Below, in pieces: positions 5,298 through 5,807 of a stretch of 5,807 bases of DNA. Where the stretch lies: assembly GCA_027065245.1 (NCBI GenBank), contig JAMOOS010000335.1:1-5807 (forward strand), read 5' to 3'. Source of the stretch: Desulfuromonadaceae bacterium. Lineage in GTDB: Bacteria > Desulfobacterota > Desulfuromonadia > Desulfuromonadales > Desulfuromonadaceae. The number at the start of each line of letters is the position of its first letter. The first letter of the stretch is position 1. The position numbers and the translations under genes are program-made. The notes beneath the pieces are model-generated. The model was not told where the DNA came from. It worked only from the letters and a program-made list of their open reading frames with translations, and ran no database searches.

Positions 5298-5595
5298 CAG
5301 CGTGCAACTGGATAATGGTCTTAAAATAGAGTTTGTCGACGAGACGGTACGTTATTACGGCGATTACCACCGGGTTAAAATTGAAGTGTTCATCATTTTG
5401 AGCGATGGTCGGCGCGAGCGTTTCCAGAGCCTGGAGCGGATGGCGGTGAGCGGTGCCGAGCTGGATGCGGTAAAGAGCCAGGTGCTCCAGGCGTTTCGCA
5501 GCCGCACCATGAAATATATGGCCGCACCCGCCTTTGAGGAGAAGTTTATCCAGAACCTCCGTCAGCGCCGCCGGGCGGCACTGGTGGCGCGGTGA
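5281..5595 (+). CDS. Unrecognised 104-residue protein between two RNA methyltransferase genes
   Basis: I do not recognise this family. The coding call is supported by an excellent GAGGAG (5271-5276) four bases before ATG 5281. It also overlaps trmJ by 17 bases and the next gene by 4. The protein is soluble-looking, with no signal peptide, membrane segment or cysteine. The first half (about 1-55) reads as alternating beta strands with YYGDYHRVKIEV (25-36) at its centre and IILSDGRRERF after it. The second half is probably helical (about 55-98), and the end is strongly basic, RQRRRAALVAR. A basic tail in an RNA-modification operon makes an RNA- or ribosome-linked accessory role conceivable, but that is only inference from position and charge. 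Confidence 0.8.
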   Translation: MQHLFDSVQLDNGLKIEFVDETVRYYGDYHRVKIEVFIILSDGRRERFQSLERMAVSGAELDAVKSQVLQAFRSRTMKYMAAPAFEEKFIQNLRQRRRAALVAR

Positions 5596-5807
5596 TTATC
5601 GAGCTGGCCGTTACCGCCATGGCCAACGGCGGCAGCGGTATCGGCCATCACAACGGCAAGGCGGTGTTTGTCGCCGGTGCGGTGGCTGGCGATGTGGTGC
5701 GTTGTCGTATCGAACAGAATAAAAAACGTTACGCCAGGGCGCGGTTGCTGGAAGTGCTTGAAGCGTCGCCACAGCGCTGTCGCCCCTTGTGCGCGGCCTT
5801 TGGCGAG
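5592..5807 (+). CDS. rlmD: rRNA (uracil-5-)-methyltransferase, RlmD/TrmA family, 5' part
   Basis: This is the first 72 codons of a gene that runs off the window. GTG 5592 forms a GTGA overlap with the stop of the preceding gene. The visible part is a TRAM RNA-binding domain: a strand (2-9), then NGGSGIGHHNGKAVFVAGAVAGD (12-34), the typical G-rich turn and barrel, then RARLLEVLEASPQRCRPLC (49-67) leading into AFGE. In family members this is followed at once by CGGC, so Cys67 is probably the first ligand of the [4Fe-4S] cluster. RlmD uses S-adenosylmethionine to make m5U1939 in 23S rRNA; RlmC, RlmCD and TrmA relatives act at other sites. The RlmD name is the usual assignment, not proven here. 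The only Shine-Dalgarno candidate is weak (GGTGG, 5583-5587), which fits translational coupling. Confidence 0.82.
   Translation, partial: MIIELAVTAMANGGSGIGHHNGKAVFVAGAVAGDVVRCRIEQNKKRYARARLLEVLEASPQRCRPLCAAFGE

Noticed and set aside
5534..5722. 62-codon + strand frame across the end of the unknown gene and the start of the RlmD-like gene
   Set aside because: It is out of frame with both. The frame from GTG 5592 encodes a clear TRAM domain with the expected cysteines.

Overview
The window looks like an ordinary chromosomal stretch from an anaerobic proteobacterium with fairly high GC. A delta-type lineage such as the Desulfuromonadota (Desulfuromonas/Pelobacter/Geobacter relatives) is my best inference. 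It rests on a four-subunit ferredoxin-linked 2-oxoacid oxidoreductase and an AmrS-like radical SAM protein, both typical of anaerobes, next to a DNA polymerase III chi subunit and a TrmJ-type methyltransferase, which are proteobacterial. All recognisable genes are on the + strand. No mobile element, CRISPR array, tRNA or rRNA is visible.

Region 1 (3-458) is the 3' part of a radical SAM gene of the AmrS / PflA-like type. It stops where most relatives as I know them continue into a short cysteine-containing tail. Region 2 (459-602) is a 144-base intergenic stretch. It holds a good sigma70-type promoter, an 8-bp hairpin with a consensus Shine-Dalgarno sequence in its loop, a second near-perfect palindrome, and a possible 10-codon leader ORF that ends at the ribosome binding site of the next gene.

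Region 3 (603-3256) is a complete four-gene operon in the order delta (2x[4Fe-4S] ferredoxin), alpha (VorB type), beta (thiamine diphosphate subunit) and gamma. Together these should form a cytoplasmic CoA-acylating 2-oxoacid:ferredoxin oxidoreductase. The alpha subunit points to branched-chain 2-oxoacids rather than pyruvate or 2-oxoglutarate. The operon closes with a strong intrinsic terminator (3288-3318), and a weak promoter for the next operon may be nested in it.

Region 4 (3346-5807, running off the window) is a tightly overlapping operon: holC (DNA polymerase III chi), rsmE (16S rRNA m3U1498), trmJ (tRNA ribose methylation at position 32), an unrecognised 104-residue protein, and the start of an RlmD/TrmA-family rRNA m5U methyltransferase with a TRAM domain. 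Start and stop codons overlap at every junction, so the genes are probably translationally coupled. Apart from holC and the unknown protein, the theme is RNA base and ribose methylation.

I see no clearly new system. The points most worth a second look are the structured leader of the oxidoreductase operon, the divergent N-terminal domain of RsmE, the truncated end of the radical SAM protein and the small unknown protein between two RNA methyltransferases.
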